Below, one piece after another: positions 28,406-42,444 of a stretch of DNA of 50,078 bases. Each line of letters begins with the position of its first letter. Within the stretch, counting starts at the first letter, position 1. Source of the DNA: Pseudomonadales bacterium (GTDB lineage: Bacteria; Pseudomonadota; Gammaproteobacteria; Pseudomonadales; Azotimanducaceae); the NCBI GenBank assembly GCA_007122315.1, contig SKUB01000058.1, positions 1 through 50,078 on the forward strand. The letters are read 5' to 3'. The notes under the pieces are model-generated. The model searched no databases and had not been told where the DNA came from. It saw only the letters and a program-made list of their open reading frames with translations. Both the position numbers and the translations under genes were made by a program.

Positions 28406-28434
28406 GAATGGGGGCAAAGAGGAATCATTTCAAG
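28406..28434 (-). promoter_or_regulatory. Heat-shock (sigma-32) promoter of htpG
   Basis: Minus strand: CTTGAAA (28428-28434), 14 bp, then CCCCATTC (28406-28413). This is an almost exact match to the RpoH consensus (CTTGAAA, N11-16, CCCCATnT). The start would be near 28400, giving a leader of about 30 nt to ATG 28369. It lies in the 106-bp gap after sucD. Confidence 0.85.
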
Positions 28435-28475
28435 CGGCGCGCCGTCCCTGGTGCGCCGATCAAGGTGGCAGACGG

Positions 28476-29354
28476 CTATTTCCAGCCGGTCACCTCTGCG
28501 AGCGCATCGCCGATGTCGGCAAGGCTCTCTACGGTACGGACTCCAGCGGCCTTGAGCGCCGCGAATTTTTCTTTCGCCGTGCCCTTGCCGCCGGCGATGA
28601 TGGCACCCGCGTGGCCCATACGCTTGCCGGGCGGCGCGGTCACACCGGCGATGTAGCCCACGACGGGCTTGCTCACCTTGGCCTTGATGAACTCGGCCGC
28701 CTCTTCCTCGGCACTGCCACCGATCTCACCGACCATGACGATGGCCTCGGTGGCCGGGTCCTGCTCGAACAGACTCAGGATGTCGATGAAGCTGCTGCCG
28801 GGGATGGGATCGCCACCGATACCCACGCAGGTCGACTGGCCGAAGCCACGGTCGGTGGTCTGCTTGACTGCTTCGTAGGTCAGCGTTCCCGAGCGGGAGA
28901 CGATGCCCACCTTGCCCGGCAGGTGGATTTCGCCGGGCATGATGCCGATCTTGCATTGGCCGGGCGTGATCACCCCCGGGCAGTTCGGACCCACCAGGCG
29001 CACACCGGGCTGGGCATCGAGCGCAGCCTTGACGGCGAGCATGTCCAGCGCGGGGATGCCCTCGGTGATGCAGACGATCAGTTCGATACCGGCGTCGGCA
29101 GCTTCGAGAATGGAATCCTTGCAGAAGGCGGCGGGAACATAGATCACCGAGGCCGTGGCCCCCGTTTTTGCGACCGCATCAGCGACGGTGTCGAAGACAG
29201 GCAGGCCGAGATGTTCGCTGCCGCCCTTGCCTGGCGTCACGCCGCCGACCAGCGCGGTGCCGTACTTCAGTGCCTGCTCCGAGTGCAACGTGCCCTGCGA
29301 CCCGGTGAAGCCCTGACAGATGACCTTGGTATTCTTGTCGATGAGAATGCTCAT
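28476..29354 (-). CDS. sucD: Succinyl-CoA synthetase alpha subunit SucD
   Basis: ADP-forming succinyl-CoA ligase alpha chain, which carries the phosphohistidine. N-terminal CoA-binding fold ([20 protein letters not shown]), [20 protein letters not shown], and the active-site His in [16 protein letters not shown]. The 292 residues are normal (E. coli 289). The open frame to 29741 is sucC shadow; ATG 29354 overlaps the sucC stop by ATGA. Last gene of the sdh-suc cluster. Confidence 0.97.
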   Translation of the reverse strand: MSILIDKNTKVICQGFTGSQGTLHSEQALKYGTALVGGVTPGKGGSEHLGLPVFDTVADAVAKTGATASVIYVPAAFCKDSILEAADAGIELIVCITEGIPALDMLAVKAALDAQPGVRLVGPNCPGVITPGQCKIGIMPGEIHLPGKVGIVSRSGTLTYEAVKQTTDRGFGQSTCVGIGGDPIPGSSFIDILSLFEQDPATEAIVMVGEIGGSAEEEAAEFIKAKVSKPVVGYIAGVTAPPGKRMGHAGAIIAGGKGTAKEKFAALKAAGVRTVESLADIGDALAEVTGWK

Positions 29355-30520
29355 GCCTTGCCTCCCGCGGCGGCAACCGCCTTGTCCGCTGCGTCGGTCA
29401 GGCTCTTGGCCGCAGTGATGTCGAGTCCGGATTCGGCCAGACGCTTGCGCCCGTTCTCCGCATTGTTGCCCTCGAAACGCACTACGACGGGTACGTTCAC
29501 GCCCACTTCCTCCACCGCACCGATAATGCCCTCGGCGATGGTGGCGCAGGACACAATCCCACCAAAGATGTTGATCAGCACCGCCTTGACGTTGGAATCG
29601 GAGAGGATGATCTTGAACGCTTCGGCCACCGCCTCCTTCGTAGCGCCACCGCCGACGTCCAGAAAGTTCGCCGGGCTGCCACCCCGATGCTTGACCAGAT
29701 CCATGGTACCCATGGCGAGTCCGGCACCGTTGACCATGCAACCGATGCTGCCATCAAGCGCCACGTAGTTGAGGTTGAATTGCGCGGCCTCGGCCTCGCG
29801 CTCGTCCTCCTGGGACGGGTCGTGCATGGCCTTCAGCTTGGGATGACGGTAGAGCGCATTGCCATCGAGGCCGAGCTTCGCGTCCAGGCAATGGATATTG
29901 CCTTCTTTCGTCACCACCAGCGGGTTGATTTCCAGCAACGAACAGTCGCATTCGTGAAAGAGTTTCGACAGCGCCATGAAGACGTTGGTGAACTGCTTGA
30001 CCTGCTCGCCCTTCAATCCCAATGCGAACGCGAGCTGACGACCCTGATAGGGCTGGGCACCGACATAGGGATTGATCACGGCCCGCAGGATCTTCTCCGG
30101 GGTTTCCTCCGCGACCTTCTCGATCTCGACGCCGCCTTCCGTCGATGCCATGAACACCACTCGCCGGCTGCTACGATCGAGCACTGCACCGAGATAGAGT
30201 TCGCGATCGATGTCCGTCAAGGACTCGACGAAGATCTTGCTCACCGGCTGACCGTTTTCGTCGGTCTGGAACGTCACCACGTTCTTGCCGATCCAGTTCT
30301 CGGCGAAGGCGCGCACCTCGTCCAGCGAATCGCATAGTTTGACGCCACCGGCCTTGCCGCGCCCGCCGGCGTGGACCTGGACCTTGGCTACCCAGCGCTC
30401 GCCTCCGATCTTCTTCGCAGCCTCCACGGCCTCTTCAGCCGTATCCACCGCAAAGCCGGTCGAGACCGGGATCCCGTAGTCCCGGAACAGGCCCTTGGCC
30501 TGGTACTCGTGCAGATTCAT
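29351..30520 (-). CDS. sucC: Succinyl-CoA synthetase beta subunit SucC
   Basis: ATP-grasp subunit of succinyl-CoA synthetase. [19 protein letters not shown] at the start, the ATP-grasp segment [35 protein letters not shown], and the C-terminal [16 protein letters not shown] are diagnostic. The 389 residues match E. coli (388). Follows lpd by 63 bp; coupled to sucD. Confidence 0.97.
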   Translation of the reverse strand: MNLHEYQAKGLFRDYGIPVSTGFAVDTAEEAVEAAKKIGGERWVAKVQVHAGGRGKAGGVKLCDSLDEVRAFAENWIGKNVVTFQTDENGQPVSKIFVESLTDIDRELYLGAVLDRSSRRVVFMASTEGGVEIEKVAEETPEKILRAVINPYVGAQPYQGRQLAFALGLKGEQVKQFTNVFMALSKLFHECDCSLLEINPLVVTKEGNIHCLDAKLGLDGNALYRHPKLKAMHDPSQEDEREAEAAQFNLNYVALDGSIGCMVNGAGLAMGTMDLVKHRGGSPANFLDVGGGATKEAVAEAFKIILSDSNVKAVLINIFGGIVSCATIAEGIIGAVEEVGVNVPVVVRFEGNNAENGRKRLAESGLDITAAKSLTDAADKAVAAAGGKA

Positions 30521-30583
30521 ATCGTTTCCCGTTGGTTGATCATCGAACGCGCGTCGTTCGACTGGCTGCCGGCTGTGCCGGCG

Positions 30584-33413
<2,830 letters not shown>

Positions 33414-33468
33414 GTTCTTTTCCCTGCTGATGTGCGCTCCTGCATGGCCCGGCCCGTACGCCGTCCCA

Positions 33469-36303
33469 TCAGCCGTACAGCGCGTCCTTCACGAGACGTT
33501 CCTGCTGTTCGAGATGCACGCTCATGTAGCCTGCAGCCGGAGCTGCCGACGCATCGCGCCCAGCGTAACGCAGATAGATGCTGCTGTTGTGTCCATGAAT
33601 TACCCGCCGCATGTGATGCTGCGAGGGATACCAGGCACCCTGGTTCATGGGCTCCTCCTGACACCAGACCACATCCTTGGTGTTCTTGAATGGTGCCAGC
33701 GCCGCCGCGAGCTCTTCCTCCGGGAACGGATAAAGCTGTTCGATCCGCACGATAGCGACGTCTTTGCGATCATCGTCGCGACGCTGCTGCAGCAGGTCGT
33801 AGTACACCTTGCCTGAACACATCACCACGCGCTCGACCTCGTCTGCTTCCAGCGTATCGACTTCGCCGATGACAGTCTGGAATGACCCGTCGCAGAGGTC
33901 CTCCAGGTTCGATACCGCCAACTTGTGTCGCAAAAGGCTCTTCGGCGTCATGACAACCAGCGGTTTGCGCAGCGGCCGCTTCACCTGCCGGCGCAACATG
34001 TGAAAGACCTGAGCCGGAGTCGTCGGGACACACACTTGAATGTTGTGCTCCGCGCACAGCTGCAGGAAACGCTCCAGCCGGGCTGAGGAGTGTTCCGGAC
34101 CCGCGCCTTCATAGCCGTGGGGAAGCAGCATGGTCAGTCCGCACAGGCGCTGCCACTTGTGCTCCCCTGAGACGATGAACTGGTCGATGACCACCTGCGC
34201 GCCGTTCACGAAGTCCCCGAACTGTGCCTCCCAGATCACCAGCGCCGTAGGCATCGTCGTGGCGTAGCCGTACTCGAATGCGAGCACGGCCTCTTCGGAC
34301 AGCAGGGAGTCGTAGATGTCGAAGGTAGGCAGTTCCGACAGATGATTCAGCGGAATGTGACGCTTTCCTGTTTTCTGATCGTAGAGCGTTGCATGACGAT
34401 GGGAAAACGTCCCAACACCGCTGTCCTGGCCCGTCAGCCGCACCGGATGCTCTTCGTGCAGCAACGTGGCGTAGGCCATGGTTTCGGCGTAACCCCAGTT
34501 GATGGGCATCGCCCCGGCGGTCATTTTACGCCGGTCTTCCAGCAGCTTCTCCACCTGCCGGTGAAGCACGAAACCCTCAGGCACCTCGAGCAGTTGATTG
34601 GCCAGTCGCTGCAGCGTGTCAAGGTCGAAGCGGGTGTCACACGGTGACGTCCACTCGTGACCGAGATAGGGGCGCCAGTCCACGAACAGGCTCGAATCCG
34701 GTTCCGATACCAGCGACAGGGCCACATGACGACCGGTGTCCAGCGCGTCCCGGTAGGACTCCACCTGAGCTTCTGCGTCCTCCTCCTTGATCACACCCGC
34801 TTCGACGAGCTGACGGACATACAGCGTTCGCGTAGTCGGATGCTTCCTGATCTTGGTGTACATCTGCGGCTGGGTCTTCGCAGGTTCCTCCGCCTCGTTG
34901 TGACCACGGCGACGGTAGCAGACGAGATCGATGACCACGTCCTTGTGAAACTCCATGCGGTAATCCACGGCGAGCTGCATGGCAAAGACGACCGCCTCGG
35001 GATCATCACCGTTCACATGCAGAATCGGCGCCTGCACCATCTTGGCGACTTCCGTGCAGTACTCCGTCGAGCGCGCGTCATCCTGGCGACTCATCGTAAA
35101 GCCGACCTGATTATTGATGACGACGTGAATCGTGCCGCCGGTTCGGAAGCCACGGGTCTGAGACATCTGGAAGGTCTCCATGACCACGCCCTGACCGGCA
35201 ATGGCGGCATCCCCGTGAACAAGCACGGGGAGCACCTTCTTGTTCTGATAATCCAGGCGCCGGTCCTGACGGGCGCGCACGCTTCCTTCCACCACCGGGT
35301 TCACGATCTCCAGATGGGAGGGGTTGAACGACAGCGCAACGTGCATCTCACCACCCGGTGTCATGACGTTGCAGGAGAAGCCCTGGTGATACTTCACGTC
35401 TCCGGAGCCGCCACCCTTGGGCACCTTGCCTTCGAACTCGTCGAACAGTTCTTCCGGCTGCTTGCCGAGGATGTTGACCAGGACGTTGAGACGCCCGCGA
35501 TGGGCCATGCCGATCACGGTCTCGACGATGCCGTGGGAGCCCGCCCGCTGCAGACATTCATGCATCGCGGGGATCATCGCCTCACCGCCTTCGAGCCCGA
35601 AGCGCTTCGTGCCCGGATAGCGGTTGTGCAGGTACTTCTCGAGTCCTTCCGCTGCCGTCAGGCGTTCGGCGATCATTCTCTTCACGTCGACCGCGTAATC
35701 CGGGTGGGAGCGCACACTCTCGAGCCGCTGCTGAACCCAGAGCTTCTCTGCCTCGTCCATGATGTGCATGAACTCTGCGCCTACCGTGCCGCAGTAGGTA
35801 GCTTCCAGAGCCTTGATGATCTCCTTCAGTGGCGCTTCCGGGTCGCCGAAGAAGAACGAGCCGGTCTGAAACACGGTGTCGAGATCCGCTTCGGACAGGC
35901 GGTGATAGGCCAGATCGAGAACAGGGGTCGGCGGCCGCTCCATGAGACCCAAGGGGTCGATATTCGCCCGCTTATGGCCCCGGTGGCGGTAGGCGCTGAT
36001 CAGTTCGAGAACCCTGACCTGTTTCTTTTCGTGCTCACTGGACACTTCCGGTCGCATCGCGACCGGACGGGCGCGGTTCCGACTCCGGCCGAGCAGCTCG
36101 AAATGGGTTCGTATCGGGGCATGGGGCACGTCTGGCGCAATGGCACCATCGACCCGGGGCAGTTTTTCGAAATGAGCCCGCCACTCCTCTGGGACGCTGT
36201 TGGCGTCCTCGAGGTAGCTCTCGTAGAGCTGTTCGATATAGGCGACGTTACCTCCCGAAAGGTGGGACGTCCGCCGCATGATCTCCATCAAGCTGTCTTG
36301 CAT
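33469..36303 (-). CDS. sucA: 2-oxoglutarate dehydrogenase E1 component SucA
   Basis: Thiamine-diphosphate E1 decarboxylating 2-oxoglutarate. An N-terminal E2-binding segment ([30 protein letters not shown]), the family motifs [13 protein letters not shown] and [12 protein letters not shown], a ThDP-binding region around [15 protein letters not shown]-type sequence (here [14 protein letters not shown]), and a transketolase-like pyrimidine-binding half with [14 protein letters not shown]. The 944 residues are close to E. coli (933). It follows sdhB after 194 bp containing a hairpin. Confidence 0.97.
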   Translation of the reverse strand: MQDSLMEIMRRTSHLSGGNVAYIEQLYESYLEDANSVPEEWRAHFEKLPRVDGAIAPDVPHAPIRTHFELLGRSRNRARPVAMRPEVSSEHEKKQVRVLELISAYRHRGHKRANIDPLGLMERPPTPVLDLAYHRLSEADLDTVFQTGSFFFGDPEAPLKEIIKALEATYCGTVGAEFMHIMDEAEKLWVQQRLESVRSHPDYAVDVKRMIAERLTAAEGLEKYLHNRYPGTKRFGLEGGEAMIPAMHECLQRAGSHGIVETVIGMAHRGRLNVLVNILGKQPEELFDEFEGKVPKGGGSGDVKYHQGFSCNVMTPGGEMHVALSFNPSHLEIVNPVVEGSVRARQDRRLDYQNKKVLPVLVHGDAAIAGQGVVMETFQMSQTRGFRTGGTIHVVINNQVGFTMSRQDDARSTEYCTEVAKMVQAPILHVNGDDPEAVVFAMQLAVDYRMEFHKDVVIDLVCYRRRGHNEAEEPAKTQPQMYTKIRKHPTTRTLYVRQLVEAGVIKEEDAEAQVESYRDALDTGRHVALSLVSEPDSSLFVDWRPYLGHEWTSPCDTRFDLDTLQRLANQLLEVPEGFVLHRQVEKLLEDRRKMTAGAMPINWGYAETMAYATLLHEEHPVRLTGQDSGVGTFSHRHATLYDQKTGKRHIPLNHLSELPTFDIYDSLLSEEAVLAFEYGYATTMPTALVIWEAQFGDFVNGAQVVIDQFIVSGEHKWQRLCGLTMLLPHGYEGAGPEHSSARLERFLQLCAEHNIQVCVPTTPAQVFHMLRRQVKRPLRKPLVVMTPKSLLRHKLAVSNLEDLCDGSFQTVIGEVDTLEADEVERVVMCSGKVYYDLLQQRRDDDRKDVAIVRIEQLYPFPEEELAAALAPFKNTKDVVWCQEEPMNQGAWYPSQHHMRRVIHGHNSSIYLRYAGRDASAAPAAGYMSVHLEQQERLVKDALYG

Positions 36304-36451
36304 GGCACCTATCTACTCCGCTCGGCAACCCGATGGCACCCATGCGGCACCCGCGGTTGAAACACCCGTCCCTTGACCCATGTCTGGCGGCGGCTGCATA
36401 CCCATGGCCTGGGGCTGGGGCAGATCCGCCCGCCCGTCTGCCCCGTTTCTC

Positions 36452-36469
36452 GTCGATCAGCCGATCGAC
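36452..36469. terminator. Hairpin in the sdhB-sucA intergenic space
   Basis: GTCGATC-agcc-GATCGAC is a perfect 7-bp stem with a 4-nt loop, 28 bp after sdhB and about 150 bp before sucA. No T run follows on the minus strand, so it may reduce or process rather than stop the sdh-suc transcript, possibly protecting the sdhCDAB 3' end. Confidence 0.45.
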
Positions 36470-36497
36470 AAGACACACGCCCTGTCACGCGATCGCC

Positions 36498-37202
36498 TCA
36501 GGTTCCCTGCTGCAAGAGCATGTGCTTGATCTGACCGATGGCACGCGTGGGGTTGAGCCCCTTGGGGCACACGCTCACGCAGTTCATGATCCCTCGGCAC
36601 CGAAACACGCTGAACGGATCGTCGAGTTCGGCCAGCCGGTCCGCCGTTGCGGTATCCCGCGAATCCGCCAGGAAGCGATACGCCTGCAGCAGACCCGCCG
36701 GTCCGATGAACTTGTCCGGGTTCCACCAGAATGACGGACAGGAAGTCGAGCAGCAGGCGCACAGAATGCACTCATAGAGGCCGTCGAGTTTCTCCCGGTC
36801 CTCCGGCGACTGCAGCCGCTCCTCGGCGGGCGCTGGCGTATCATTCTGCAGATACGGCTGGATCTTCTCGTACTGGCGGAAGAACTGGGTCATGTCCACC
36901 ACCAGATCCCGGATCACCGGCAGGCCCGGCAGCGGCCGCAGCACGAGGCGATTCTTCTTGACCACGTCCGACAACGGCGTGATGCAGGCCAGACCGTTCC
37001 TGCCATTCATGTTGACGCCATCGGAACCGCACACGCCTTCCCGGCACGAACGCCGGTAACTGACGCTCGGATCAGAGGCTTTCATCATTTCCAGGACATC
37101 AAGAACCATCAGGTCCTTGCCTTCCGGAATGTCCACATCCACGTCCTGCATCCAGGGCGCTTCGTCGGTTTCCGGGTTGTAGCGATAAATGCTGACTTGC
37201 AT
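36498..37202 (-). CDS. sdhB: Succinate dehydrogenase iron-sulfur subunit SdhB
   Basis: Electron-transfer subunit of respiratory complex II. The [2Fe-2S] ligands are in SCREGVCGSDGVNMNGRNGLAC (residue positions about 54-75). The [4Fe-4S] and [3Fe-4S] ligands are in CILCACCSTSCPS and CVSVCPKGLNP. The 234 residues match the family (E. coli 238). Follows sdhA by 26 bp. Confidence 0.97.
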   Translation of the reverse strand: MQVSIYRYNPETDEAPWMQDVDVDIPEGKDLMVLDVLEMMKASDPSVSYRRSCREGVCGSDGVNMNGRNGLACITPLSDVVKKNRLVLRPLPGLPVIRDLVVDMTQFFRQYEKIQPYLQNDTPAPAEERLQSPEDREKLDGLYECILCACCSTSCPSFWWNPDKFIGPAGLLQAYRFLADSRDTATADRLAELDDPFSVFRCRGIMNCVSVCPKGLNPTRAIGQIKHMLLQQGT

Positions 37203-37228
37203 GGCGGTAGCTCTCCGTCAGGCCCGGA

Positions 37229-39001
37229 TCAGTAGGTACGGGCCATGGGTTCGAAAGTCTCCACAGTCTTGGGAGAAAAATTCACCGCCCGCTTGCCGAC
37301 GCGACGATCCGTCGGGTAATACATGGAATGGCACAGCCAGTTCTCGTCATCCCTCTCCTGAAAGTCGTCACGGGCATGAGCCCCACGACTCTCTTTGCGC
37401 TCCATGGCCGGGATAGCAGTGGCTTCCGCGACTTCAAGCAGGTTGCCGAGTTCAAGCGCCTCGAGCCGCGCCGTGTTGAACGCCGAACTCTTGTCAGGAA
37501 GGTGAACCTTGGAAATCCGCTCCCTGAGATCTGCGAGCTGCTCGACACCTTTCGCCATGTACTCCTCGGTACGGAATACACCGAAGTTGTTCTGCATGCA
37601 GTTCTGCAATTCCTTGCGCAGAGTCGCAACACTTTCACCCGAACTCGATGCGTTGAGTGCCTCGAGGCGGGCCATCGCGCGCTCGAAGTCGCTGTCGCTG
37701 GCATCACGGAAACTGACGCCCTGCCGCAGCGACTCCTCGATGTACATGCCTGCCGCGCGGCCGAACACCACCAGGTCGAGCAGCGAATTGCCGCCAAGCC
37801 GGTTGGCTCCATGCACCGATACGCAGGCCGCCTCGCCGCAGGCGAACAGGCCCGGGATGAAGGCATCGTTGCCGTCCGGGCCTGCGGTGATGGCCTGCCC
37901 ATGCACATTGGTGGCGATGCCACCCATCATGTAGTGGCAGGTGGGTACCACCGGGATCGGCTCTTTCACCGGGTCCACATGGGCAAAGGTCTTGGACAGT
38001 TCACAGATACCCGGCAGACGGCTGTTGAGGATCTTCTCGCCAAGGTGGTCCAGCTTGAGCAGGACATGATCCCCTTCCGGACCGCAGCCGCGCCCCTCGA
38101 GAATCTCCAGGACCATGGAGCGGGCCACCACGTCCCGTCCGGCCAGGTCCTTGGCATTGGGAGCGTAGCGTTCCATGAACCGCTCCCCATCCTTATTGAT
38201 GAGGTAGCCACCCTCACCCCGGCAGCCTTCCGTCACCAGGGTTCCCGCACCGTAAATGCCGGTGGGATGGAACTGCCACATCTCCATGTCCTGCACCGGA
38301 ACGCCGGCCCGCAGGGCCATGCCGATCCCGTCGCCGGTATTCATCAGCGCATTGGTGGTCGAGGCATAGATGCGCCCGGCGCCGCCGGTGGCCAGCACCA
38401 CGGCCTTGGTCTTGATGTACACGGTCTCGCCGGACTCGATGCAGATGGCGATGACCCCGGTCACGGCACCGTCCTGGTTGGTCACCAGATCCACCGCGAA
38501 CCACTCGGAAAGGATAGTGGTCTCCGCCTTCAGATTCTGCTGGTAAAGAGTGTGCAGCAGGGCATGACCGGTACGATCGGCTGCAGCGCAAGTGCGGGCG
38601 GCCTGGCCACCCTTGCCGTAGTCCTTCGACTGACCGCCGAAGGGGCGCTGGTAGATGCGCCCGGTCTCAGTGCGGGAAAAGGGCAGGCCCATATGCTCGA
38701 GTTCGAACACCGCCTGGGGCCCGACGCTGCACATGTACTCGATGGCGTCCTGGTCACCGATGTAGTCCGACCCCTTGACGGTGTCGTACATGTGCCAGCG
38801 CCAGTCGTCGTTGGGGTCGTCACTGGCAATCGCACAGGTGATTCCACCCTGGGCGGACACAGTATGGGAGCGGGTCGGGAACACCTTGGACAGCATCGCC
38901 GTATTCAAGCCGCTCTGGGCAAGCTGCAGGGAGGCACGCATGCCCGCCCCGCCGCCGCCGACGATCACGGCGTCAAAGGTCATGGTCCGAAGTTTGGCCA
39001 T
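37229..39001 (-). CDS. sdhA: Succinate dehydrogenase flavoprotein subunit SdhA
   Basis: FAD subunit oxidising succinate to fumarate. FAD fold [20 protein letters not shown], covalent-FAD His in [26 protein letters not shown], substrate-site [21 protein letters not shown], and a C-terminal [27 protein letters not shown]-type segment. The 590 residues are normal (E. coli 588). Only 3 bp after sdhD. Confidence 0.97.
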   Translation of the reverse strand: MAKLRTMTFDAVIVGGGGAGMRASLQLAQSGLNTAMLSKVFPTRSHTVSAQGGITCAIASDDPNDDWRWHMYDTVKGSDYIGDQDAIEYMCSVGPQAVFELEHMGLPFSRTETGRIYQRPFGGQSKDYGKGGQAARTCAAADRTGHALLHTLYQQNLKAETTILSEWFAVDLVTNQDGAVTGVIAICIESGETVYIKTKAVVLATGGAGRIYASTTNALMNTGDGIGMALRAGVPVQDMEMWQFHPTGIYGAGTLVTEGCRGEGGYLINKDGERFMERYAPNAKDLAGRDVVARSMVLEILEGRGCGPEGDHVLLKLDHLGEKILNSRLPGICELSKTFAHVDPVKEPIPVVPTCHYMMGGIATNVHGQAITAGPDGNDAFIPGLFACGEAACVSVHGANRLGGNSLLDLVVFGRAAGMYIEESLRQGVSFRDASDSDFERAMARLEALNASSSGESVATLRKELQNCMQNNFGVFRTEEYMAKGVEQLADLRERISKVHLPDKSSAFNTARLEALELGNLLEVAEATAIPAMERKESRGAHARDDFQERDDENWLCHSMYYPTDRRVGKRAVNFSPKTVETFEPMARTY

Positions 39002-39004
39002 CGG

Positions 39005-39373
39005 TCAGAGTCTCCAGAAGAGTTGCAGCGACCAGGCGACGAAGATGAACAATGCACCGACGCAGACCGCCATGTAGATGGAACGAAAGACCGTTGCCCG
39101 TTGCCCGAAGTAATGCCCGCGAATGTAGTCCGTACCCACGGTCCACATGCCGATCCAGGCATGTGCCGCCACTGCCAGCACCGCCAGGGTGCTGAACAGA
39201 CGCATGGCCGTACCGCCATGGAAGTCGACCCAGGTGGTGTAGTCGAGATCCGGCGTCACCAGCAGGAATCCCGTGATGCAGATCGTGTACAGCGCGAGGA
39301 TCACCGCGCTGACACGCTGAATGATGAAATCGCTCAGACCGCTGCGGGTCAGGCTTGTCGCACTCGTCACCAT
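39005..39373 (-). CDS. sdhD: Succinate dehydrogenase membrane anchor SdhD
   Basis: Small membrane anchor of complex II, three helices (about 20-40, 50-72, 85-108). HAWIGMWTVGTDYI is the conserved segment with a quinone-site Asp-Tyr. ATG 39373 gives an MVTSATSLTRSGLSDF start that matches Pseudomonas-type SdhD; 39379 is the alternative. It overlaps the sdhC end by 7 bp. 122 residues. Confidence 0.95.
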   Translation of the reverse strand: MVTSATSLTRSGLSDFIIQRVSAVILALYTICITGFLLVTPDLDYTTWVDFHGGTAMRLFSTLAVLAVAAHAWIGMWTVGTDYIRGHYFGQRATVFRSIYMAVCVGALFIFVAWSLQLFWRL

Positions 39374-39744
39374 ACCCATATCCCCGCCAGGATGCTGATG
39401 ATCACCGCACCGGCGATGGTGAGCTGAGCCGCCAGGCGGGCCCCCTCCAGCGTGTCACCGATGTCGAAATCGAGAAACAGGTGCTTGATCCCCGCTACCA
39501 GGTGGTAGCCCAGAGCAGTCAGCAGCCCCCAGGTGATGAACTTGGCCAGCGGCGCGTCGAACAACGCCGAAGCCTCCGCAAAACCAGCCGGTGACGTCAG
39601 GGACAGATTGAACGCGTAGAGCAGGAACGCCAGCCCCACGAACAGGATCACCCCGGCAATTCGGTGGGTGATGGAGGTCAGCGCCGGCAAGGGAAAGCTG
39701 AACTTGGTGAGATCAAGATTCACAGGGCGTTCGCGTGTCTTCAT
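39367..39744 (-). CDS. sdhC: Succinate dehydrogenase cytochrome b556 subunit SdhC
   Basis: Haem b anchor of complex II with three membrane helices. RPVNLDLTKFSFPLPALTSITHRIAG is the family N terminus; GYHLVAGIKHLFLDFD carries the conserved His residues, including the expected haem ligand. The 125 residues are normal. Chosen ATG 39744 (MKTRERPVN); the open frame to 40161 lies in the non-coding leader. First gene of sdhCDAB-sucAB-lpd-sucCD. Confidence 0.96.
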   Translation of the reverse strand: MKTRERPVNLDLTKFSFPLPALTSITHRIAGVILFVGLAFLLYAFNLSLTSPAGFAEASALFDAPLAKFITWGLLTALGYHLVAGIKHLFLDFDIGDTLEGARLAAQLTIAGAVIISILAGIWVW

Positions 39745-39922
39745 CCGATTCTCTTGTTGGCTGGGTGTATGGAACCTGATATCGCGGCCGCGACTTGAGT
39801 CGCACGCCGGGAACCGGGAGACTCGGATCCGAACGCCATGCGCTGTTTCGACCCCGGACGCCCCCGGACGACCCGGAAGAACGTGGGGGACGCCCTCGAA
39901 AGCACACCCGCGACCGGGCTGC

Positions 39923-39951
39923 ATGATAGATGTATGCCCCTGGGTTGACAA
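39923..39951 (-). promoter_or_regulatory. Promoter of the sdhCDAB-suc cluster
   Basis: Minus strand TTGTCA (39946-39951), 17 bp, TATCAT (39923-39928): a strong sigma-70 match. The start would fall near 39916, about 172 nt before sdhC ATG, leaving a long structured leader. Confidence 0.7.
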
Positions 39952-39986
39952 ACAATTGCTCCGGTCACAAACGCCAGGGGCCCGCG

Positions 39987-40015
39987 TTGACAACCCTCCG
40001 CGCCACCGATAGGTT
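39987..40015 (+). promoter_or_regulatory. Candidate promoter of gltA
   Basis: TTGACA (39987-39992), 17 bp, TAGGTT (40010-40015). The -35 is perfect and the -10 weak, as in activated promoters. A second TTGACA at 39945-39950 coincides with the divergent sdhC -35. The start would be near 40022, about 36 nt before the gltA ATG. Confidence 0.6.
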
Positions 40016-40057
40016 TCCGGCTCCATTCCCTCCAGCAGCCACCCCCAGGAGCCGCGC

Positions 40058-41341
40058 ATGGCCAAGAACGCCCTGCTCACCATCGAGGGCCGTGACCCCA
40101 TCGAATTGCCGATCCTTTCCGGGAGCACCGGCCCGGACGTCATCGACGTTTCCAAGCTCACGGCGCAGGGTTACTTCACCTACGATCCGGGCTTCGTTTC
40201 CACCGCGTCATGCGAGTCCGCCATCACCTACATCGACGGAGACGCCGGTACGCTGCTGCACCGGGGCTACCCCATCGAGCAGCTCGCCGAGAACTCCGAC
40301 TTCCTGGAGATGTGCTACCTGCTGCTGTACGGCGAACTGCCAACGGCCGATGAGAAGGCGCGATTCGACTACACCATCAGTCACCACACGATGGTTCACG
40401 AACAGATCAGGGTGTTCTTCAACGGGTTTCGCCGTGACGCCCACCCGATGGCCATCATGATCGGCGTGGTCGGTGCCCTTTCGGCCTTCTACCATGACTC
40501 CCTGGACATCGCAGACGAGCGTCACCGCAACGTCTCCGCCATGCGCCTGATCGCGAAAATGCCGACGCTCGCCGCCATGTGCTACAAGTACTCGCTGGGC
40601 CAGCCGTTCATGTATCCGCGCAACGATCTCAGTTACGCGGAAAACTTCCTGTACATGATGTTCGGAGTGCCCTGCGAGACCTACGAGGTGAATCCGGTGA
40701 TCGCCCGCGCCATGGACCGCATTTTCATGCTGCATGCGGACCACGAACAGAACGCGTCCACGTCCACCGTCCGTCTCGCCGGCTCGACCGGGGCCAACCC
40801 ATTTGCGTGCATCGCTTCAGGCATCGCAGCCCTGTGGGGACCCTCCCACGGCGGCGCCAACGAGGCGGTACTGAACATGCTCGACGAGATCGGCGACGTG
40901 TCCCGGGTCGGTGAGTTCGTCAAGCGCGCCAAGGACAAGAACGATCCGTTCCGGCTGATGGGCTTCGGGCACCGGGTGTACAAGAACTACGATCCGCGTG
41001 CCAGGGTCATGAAGCAGACCTGCGACGAGGTGCTAGAGCAACTCGGCGTGGAAAACGATCCTCAGCTGCGCCTCGCCATGGAACTGGAGAAGATCGCGCT
41101 GGAAGATCCGTACTTCGTGGAGAAGAAGCTGTATCCGAACGTGGACTTCTACTCCGGGATCATCCTCAAGGCCATCGGCATTCCGGTGAGCATGTTCACC
41201 GTGATGTTCGCGACCGGCCGCACCCCGGGCTGGATCGCACACTGGAACGAGATGATCAGCGGCAGCTACAAGATCGGCCGCCCCCGACAGCTCTACACAG
41301 GTGAGAACAAGCGGGACTTCAAGCCCATGAAGGACCGCTGA
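40058..41341 (+). CDS. gltA: Citrate synthase GltA (type II)
   Basis: Condenses acetyl-CoA and oxaloacetate, first step of the TCA cycle. Active-site blocks: [30 protein letters not shown] with the catalytic His, and [15 protein letters not shown]; the C-terminal [13 protein letters not shown] contains the catalytic region Asp/Arg neighbours. The 427 residues equal E. coli GltA, the NADH-sensitive hexameric type by length. AGGAG stands 6 nt before the ATG. Divergent from sdhC; followed by the convergent dehydrogenase gene after 21 bp. Confidence 0.97.
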   Translation: MAKNALLTIEGRDPIELPILSGSTGPDVIDVSKLTAQGYFTYDPGFVSTASCESAITYIDGDAGTLLHRGYPIEQLAENSDFLEMCYLLLYGELPTADEKARFDYTISHHTMVHEQIRVFFNGFRRDAHPMAIMIGVVGALSAFYHDSLDIADERHRNVSAMRLIAKMPTLAAMCYKYSLGQPFMYPRNDLSYAENFLYMMFGVPCETYEVNPVIARAMDRIFMLHADHEQNASTSTVRLAGSTGANPFACIASGIAALWGPSHGGANEAVLNMLDEIGDVSRVGEFVKRAKDKNDPFRLMGFGHRVYKNYDPRARVMKQTCDEVLEQLGVENDPQLRLAMELEKIALEDPYFVEKKLYPNVDFYSGIILKAIGIPVSMFTVMFATGRTPGWIAHWNEMISGSYKIGRPRQLYTGENKRDFKPMKDR

Positions 41342-41362
41342 CCGACGCGGCGGCGACTCCAG

Positions 41363-42259
41363 TCAGGGGGCGCGTTCGAACCCAGGGTCCGGCGCGCCCC
41401 TTTCCAGCCGGGTAAACAGGCTCGAGGTGTCCCAGCGGCCTCCTCCACTGGCCTGCACGTCCGCATAGAACTGATCCACAAGGGCCGTGAGCGGCAGGCG
41501 CGCTCCGCTGCGACGGGCCTCGTCCAGCGCGATCGCGAGGTCCTTGCGCATCCAGTCCACCGCGAATCCGAAATCAAAGTGATCATCGAGCATGCTCGCG
41601 CTGCGATTCTCCATCTGCCAGGACTGGGCAGCGCCCTTACTGATCACGTCCACGACCGCCGTCGCATCCAGCCCCACCCGACGCGCCAGGTGCAGACCTT
41701 CGGCAAGCCCCTGCAGGATGCCCGCGATGCAGACCTGGTTGACCATCTTCGCAAGCTGACCACTGCCTGCCGGTCCCAGCAGGCGCGCAGCCCGCGCATA
41801 GGTGTCGAACACGGGCTGCACGGCATCGAAAGTGGACGCAGCGCCACCCACCATGATCGTAAGCTGGCCCTTCTCAGCACCGGCTTGACCACCGGAAACC
41901 GGCGCATCGAGGAAGGCCAGGTCACGCTCCCGGCAAGCCTCCTCGAGCTCCCGCGCCAGATTGGCCGAGGCCGTGGTGTGGTCCACCAGGATCGCCCCCT
42001 TGCGCATCCCGGCGAGCGCACCGTCGTCGCCGTAGAGTACGGCCCGGACATCATCATCGTTCCCCACGCAGCAGCAGACGACCGCCGCATCAGCAGCCGC
42101 CTCCCTCGGCGTGGCGGCCCGGCGTCCGGCGTGTTCATCGGCCCAGGCCGCAGCGCGGGCCGCGGTCCGATTGAAGACGCAGACGTCGAACCTGGACGCT
42201 GCCAGATGCCCGGCCATGGGGTAGCCCATGACTCCGAGTCCGATGAAGGTCACACGCAT
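41363..42259 (-). CDS. NAD-dependent beta-hydroxyacid dehydrogenase (3-hydroxyisobutyrate dehydrogenase family)
   Basis: Family signature [15 protein letters not shown] at the start (dinucleotide site), substrate-binding [24 protein letters not shown], and the catalytic Lys in [13 protein letters not shown]. The 298 residues are normal. Could be tartronate semialdehyde reductase (GarR/GlxR), 3-hydroxyisobutyrate dehydrogenase (MmsB), or another member; motifs alone do not choose the substrate, and no catabolic operon surrounds it. GGAG stands 6 nt before the ATG. Confidence 0.88.
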   Translation of the reverse strand: MRVTFIGLGVMGYPMAGHLAASRFDVCVFNRTAARAAAWADEHAGRRAATPREAAADAAVVCCCVGNDDDVRAVLYGDDGALAGMRKGAILVDHTTASANLARELEEACRERDLAFLDAPVSGGQAGAEKGQLTIMVGGAASTFDAVQPVFDTYARAARLLGPAGSGQLAKMVNQVCIAGILQGLAEGLHLARRVGLDATAVVDVISKGAAQSWQMENRSASMLDDHFDFGFAVDWMRKDLAIALDEARRSGARLPLTALVDQFYADVQASGGGRWDTSSLFTRLERGAPDPGFERAP

Positions 42260-42444
42260 GGCCGACTCCTGTAGTACTGATGAATGCAGATCGTTGCTTG
42301 CAACAGCGTAACCGCATCAGGGCGTCACGCGCCGCTTGGCGTACCGGCCTGCAGTCGCCTTCGCTGGACGATCTGCTTACACTGGCGCCCCTTCATGATG
42401 ACCGGCACGCCGCCGAGTCGCTCCGTTCCCTTGAGGAGATCCGC

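Larger units (their letters stand above)
39745..40057. other. 313-bp divergent regulatory region sdhC / gltA, no gene
   Basis: Holds the two back-to-back promoters described separately and a leader of about 172 nt before sdhC. In the leader are a perfect hairpin GCGACT-ca-AGTCGC just after the middle of the region (about 39791-39804) and a direct repeat of CCCCGGACG around 39853-39871. Open frames here have no family similarity. Confidence 0.7.

Noticed and set aside
34657-36360. 567-codon open frame opposite sucA
   Set aside because: Antisense shadow of a conserved gene.
37328-39427. 699-codon open frame opposite sdhA/sdhD
   Set aside because: Fully antisense to conserved complex II genes; composition rich in His, Arg and Gln, no family.
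39930-40460. Open frame across the gltA start
   Set aside because: Out-of-frame shadow of gltA and its promoter.
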